Under the pieces are notes generated by a model. That model saw only the letters and a list, made by a program, of their open reading frames with translations, searched no databases and was not told where the DNA came from. A stretch of DNA of 64,000 nt from contig NZ_CP062165.1 of assembly GCF_014844075.1 (NCBI RefSeq), forward strand, positions 3,968,001 to 4,032,000, in the 5' to 3' direction. The position numbers and the translations under genes were made by a program. Positions 61,708 to 64,000 of this stretch are shown piece by piece (within the stretch, counting starts at the first letter, position 1; every line of letters starts with the position of its first letter). This DNA comes from Paenibacillus sp. JNUCC-31. GTDB lineage: Bacteria; Bacillota; Bacilli; Paenibacillales; Paenibacillaceae.

Positions 61708-62718
61708 TTGTTTGCTTACACGCTCCGAAGGCTGCTGCAGATGATTCCGGCGCTGATCGGCATCGTGGTGATTACCTTCATCCTGTCCCGTGTTCTTCCG
61801 GGAGATCCCGCCATTGTCATGGCTGGTGAACAGGCCACGGATGATGTCATTGCCAAAATCCGAATGGACATGGGATTGGACAAGCCGCTAGTTGTACAGT
61901 TTTTTAGCTACGTTGGACAATTGCTTCAAGGGAATCTGGGGTTCGCCTACCATACCGGTCATACAGTGCTGAGTGATTTCGGTACCCGCTTTCCAGCAAC
62001 CATTGAGCTGACGCTGGCCAGCGTGATTATAGCCATCTGTGTTGCAATTCCGGTAGGTATCATCGCCGCAACCCGAAAAGAGTCCTTTGTGGACCATATC
62101 TCCAGGGTGTTCTCACTGATTGGAGCATGTGTACCGATCTTCTGGCTGGGGTTGTTGTTTATTTACATCTTCTATTCCATCCTCGGCTGGGCTCCAGCTC
62201 CCATGGGACGCATCAGCGGAGACCTCAACCCACCGACTCATATCACCGGATTGTACGTGGTAGACAGTCTTATGACCGGAGATATGGTTGCACTCAAAAG
62301 CAGTCTTGCACACTTGCTGCTCCCGGCGATCTGCCTGAGCACAGGAACCATGGCGATTGTCGCGCGTATGACCAGGTCCAGCATGCTGGAAGTCATCGGA
62401 CAGGATTATGTGCGTACTGCACGAGCCAAGGGCTTGAGCGAAACCGCGGTCGTCGGCAAACACTCCCTGATCAATGCTCTGATTCCCACGTTGACCGTGC
62501 TCGGCCTTCAGTTCGGAGGATTACTCGGTGGTGCGGTAATCACGGAAACGATCTTTTCCTGGCCTGGCGTCGGCGGTTATGTCACAGATTCGATTCTGGC
62601 TGCCGATTATGCACCAATTCAGGCGTTCACACTCGTAAGTGCCATTCTGTTCAGCTTTATTAATCTGGCGGTGGATCTGGTCTATGGATTGATTGATCCA
62701 CGAATCCGTTATGAATAG
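61708..62718 (+). CDS. Peptide/nickel ABC transporter permease (DppB-like)
   Basis: A 336-residue permease with the DppB opening YTLRRLLQMIPALIGIVVITFILSRVLPGDPA and six membrane segments. The EAA-type loop is GQDYVRTARAKGLSETAVVGKHSLINALIPTLTV, and the ending AVDLVYGLIDPRIRYE is diagnostic. It forms a channel with the DppC-like protein for peptides or small nitrogenous compounds. Start TTG 61708 has AAAGGGG upstream. Confidence 0.94.
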   Translation: MFAYTLRRLLQMIPALIGIVVITFILSRVLPGDPAIVMAGEQATDDVIAKIRMDMGLDKPLVVQFFSYVGQLLQGNLGFAYHTGHTVLSDFGTRFPATIELTLASVIIAICVAIPVGIIAATRKESFVDHISRVFSLIGACVPIFWLGLLFIYIFYSILGWAPAPMGRISGDLNPPTHITGLYVVDSLMTGDMVALKSSLAHLLLPAICLSTGTMAIVARMTRSSMLEVIGQDYVRTARAKGLSETAVVGKHSLINALIPTLTVLGLQFGGLLGGAVITETIFSWPGVGGYVTDSILAADYAPIQAFTLVSAILFSFINLAVDLVYGLIDPRIRYE

Positions 62719-62745
62719 GGTCGCCGCGAAAGGAGGAGTACCGCT

Positions 62746-63645
62746 GTGAGTACTGCCGCACCGACTTCCATGGGAACAAAGCCTACACAAGCGGTTGTTC
62801 CCAAACCCAAAACCTTTCTGAGACTATTGCTCCGCAATCGGCTCGCTGCCATTGGTCTGGTCTTTATCGTCATGTGGACGGTCATTGCAGCCATTGCTCC
62901 CTGGATCGCACCATATGATCCGTATATGACCGATACGGCCGTGAAGCTGGAATCCCCGTCAGGCGGTCACTGGTTTGGTACCGATAACTATGGTCGGGAC
63001 ATTCTGAGTCGCGTACTGTACGGAGCCAGAATCAGTATCTGGACGGGCTTGATTGCCGTCAGCATCTCGTTTGTCATTGGGGTTCCGCTTGGCGGAATTG
63101 CTGCTTATTACGGTGGACGTACCGGCAATATCATCATGCGGGTGATGGATGTATTGCTTGCTTTTCCCTCGCTGGTGCTGTCCATGGCTATTGCTGCTTC
63201 CATCGGCAACGGACTGACGAGTGCAATGATTGCTGTTGGAATAGTCGGCATTCCCGAATTTGCCAGATTGATGTATGGACAGACGGTATCTCTGCGCGAG
63301 AAGGAGTACGTAGAAGCCAGCAGAGCCATTGGTGTACGGGACAGAGTGATTCTGTTTCGCCACATTTTGCCGAATGCTTTGGCACCGCTGCTGGTGCAGG
63401 CAACGCTCGGTATGGGTTTTGCGATCTTGACGGCATCCAGTTTGAGCTTCCTCGGTCTTGGCGTCAAACCGCCTACAGCCGAATGGGGGGCCATGATCTC
63501 TGAAGGACGAGAGTATATCATTTCCGGACAATGGTGGCTCGTGACGTTCCCTGGACTGGCTATAGCCACATCCATTCTTGGTTTTAATCTGCTCGGAGAT
63601 GGTTTCCGTGATGTACTGGATCCGCGGTTGCGTTCGGGAAAATAG
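62746..63645 (+). CDS. Peptide/nickel ABC transporter permease (DppC-like)
   Basis: A 299-residue permease: polar N-terminus, LLLRNRLAAIGLVFIVMWTVIAAIAPWIAPYDP, HWFGTDNYGRDILSRVLYGARISIWTGL, the EAA loop EYVEASRAIGVRDRVILFRHILPNALAP and the ending LNLLGDGFRDVLDPRLR as NLLGDGFRDVLDPRLRSGK. Partner of the DppB-like subunit, 27 nt upstream. Start GTG 62746 has AAAGGAGG at 10 nt. ATPase genes are not in the window and may lie further on. Confidence 0.94.
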   Translation: MSTAAPTSMGTKPTQAVVPKPKTFLRLLLRNRLAAIGLVFIVMWTVIAAIAPWIAPYDPYMTDTAVKLESPSGGHWFGTDNYGRDILSRVLYGARISIWTGLIAVSISFVIGVPLGGIAAYYGGRTGNIIMRVMDVLLAFPSLVLSMAIAASIGNGLTSAMIAVGIVGIPEFARLMYGQTVSLREKEYVEASRAIGVRDRVILFRHILPNALAPLLVQATLGMGFAILTASSLSFLGLGVKPPTAEWGAMISEGREYIISGQWWLVTFPGLAIATSILGFNLLGDGFRDVLDPRLRSGK

Positions 63646-63907
63646 AGATGGGTCACCACCAGCCTCTATAGAACCGATTCATAGATAGCTGTATGGTGGA
63701 ACCGACTTGCGGGGAATGCCTGAGATAACGGCATGCAAGGTTCCATCATCGGCAGTAGGCTGATCGAATGCTGGTGTTTGGCATCGGGAGTGAGGTGAGC
63801 TGCCTTCCCGGTACTGAAGTACACATTTACTCTGTCTAATGAAAGCTGCAACGTTTTACAGCTGTATTGCATCATAAGACTGGTTCGAAAAGGGGAGGAA
63901 ACTAAAA

Positions 63908-64000
63908 ATGAAAAAGTTCAAATGGTTTTCTGCAATGATCGCTCTTACGGTTGTTCTAGGCGGCTGTGCCAGCAATGCCAACCAGCAGCCTGCGGCATCC
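63908..64000 (+). CDS. Lipoprotein, probable peptide ABC transporter substrate-binding protein, cut by window edge
   Basis: Only 31 codons are visible: KKFKWFSAMIALTVVLGGC is a lipoprotein signal peptide with lipobox VLGGC (Cys 20), followed by a polar linker. GGGGAGG precedes the ATG. Position after the DppB/DppC permeases makes a family-5 solute-binding protein very likely. The 63646-63907 gap before it holds nothing recognised. Confidence 0.72.
   Translation, partial: MKKFKWFSAMIALTVVLGGCASNANQQPAAS

Overview
The window is chromosomal DNA of a low-to-mid GC Gram-positive spore former, most likely a Paenibacillus. The evidence is the mixture of YjcZ-family small spore proteins, SLH and copper-amine-oxidase-type stalk proteins, YesM/YesN-type sugar sensing, a PL11 rhamnogalacturonan lyase, FosB, YezD beside sulfate transport genes, strong GGAGG ribosome sites, frequent TTG/GTG starts and abundant U-tailed terminators. 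No rRNA, tRNA, CRISPR array, prophage or complete insertion sequence was seen.

Layout. 1-5.4 kb: a truncated MBL hydrolase with tandem palindromic operators, an Rrf2 regulator with a palindrome in its promoter, a nitroreductase, an SLH protein, an AraC regulator and a lactonase. 5.6-7.5 kb: secreted rhamnogalacturonan lyase. 7.6-11.7 kb: sulfate uptake locus (binding protein, two permeases, YezD-like protein) behind a structured leader and interrupted by a MITE-like palindromic element; no ATPase gene is present. 11.8-20.1 kb: housekeeping genes, NAD(P)HX repair enzyme, gamma-glutamyltransferase-like protein, SDR, FosB. 20.1-21.8 kb: a small exported-peptide-like ORF and a patch of three decayed genes (TPR protein, KAS III-like synthase, phosphopantetheinyl transferase). 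21.9-30.8 kb: S9 peptidase, APH-like kinase, SMI1/KNR4 protein, class I ribonucleotide reductase with two NrdR boxes and a 480-nt leader, and a thiamine-binding-type protein. 30.9-45.1 kb: stalk protein, lipoprotein plus XRE regulator, YjcZ-like pair, ECF sigma factor (N-terminus apparently lost) with its anti-sigma factor, HD-GYP protein, PAP2 phosphatase, histidine kinase, MFS transporter, RidA, TspO-like and ArsB/ACR3-like membrane proteins.

45.3-52.6 kb is a carbohydrate-sensing and uptake unit: YesN/YesM divergent from two CUT1-type permeases, followed after two palindromic repeat elements by the solute-binding lipoprotein. 53.0-55.8 kb is a self-contained TetR module: the same operator lies over the regulator's promoter and before a gene coding a fused SDR and alpha/beta hydrolase.

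56.0-64.0 kb (window end) is a coherent but functionally unassigned catabolic locus: DUF1177 protein, AroM-family protein, M29/NicX-like metalloenzyme, Asp/Glu/hydantoin-racemase-like protein, PucR regulator and a peptide/nickel-type ABC transporter. It is the best candidate for an undescribed pathway. Two intergenic clusters of DnaA-box-like sequences (52.7 and 58.7 kb) flank this end of the window.
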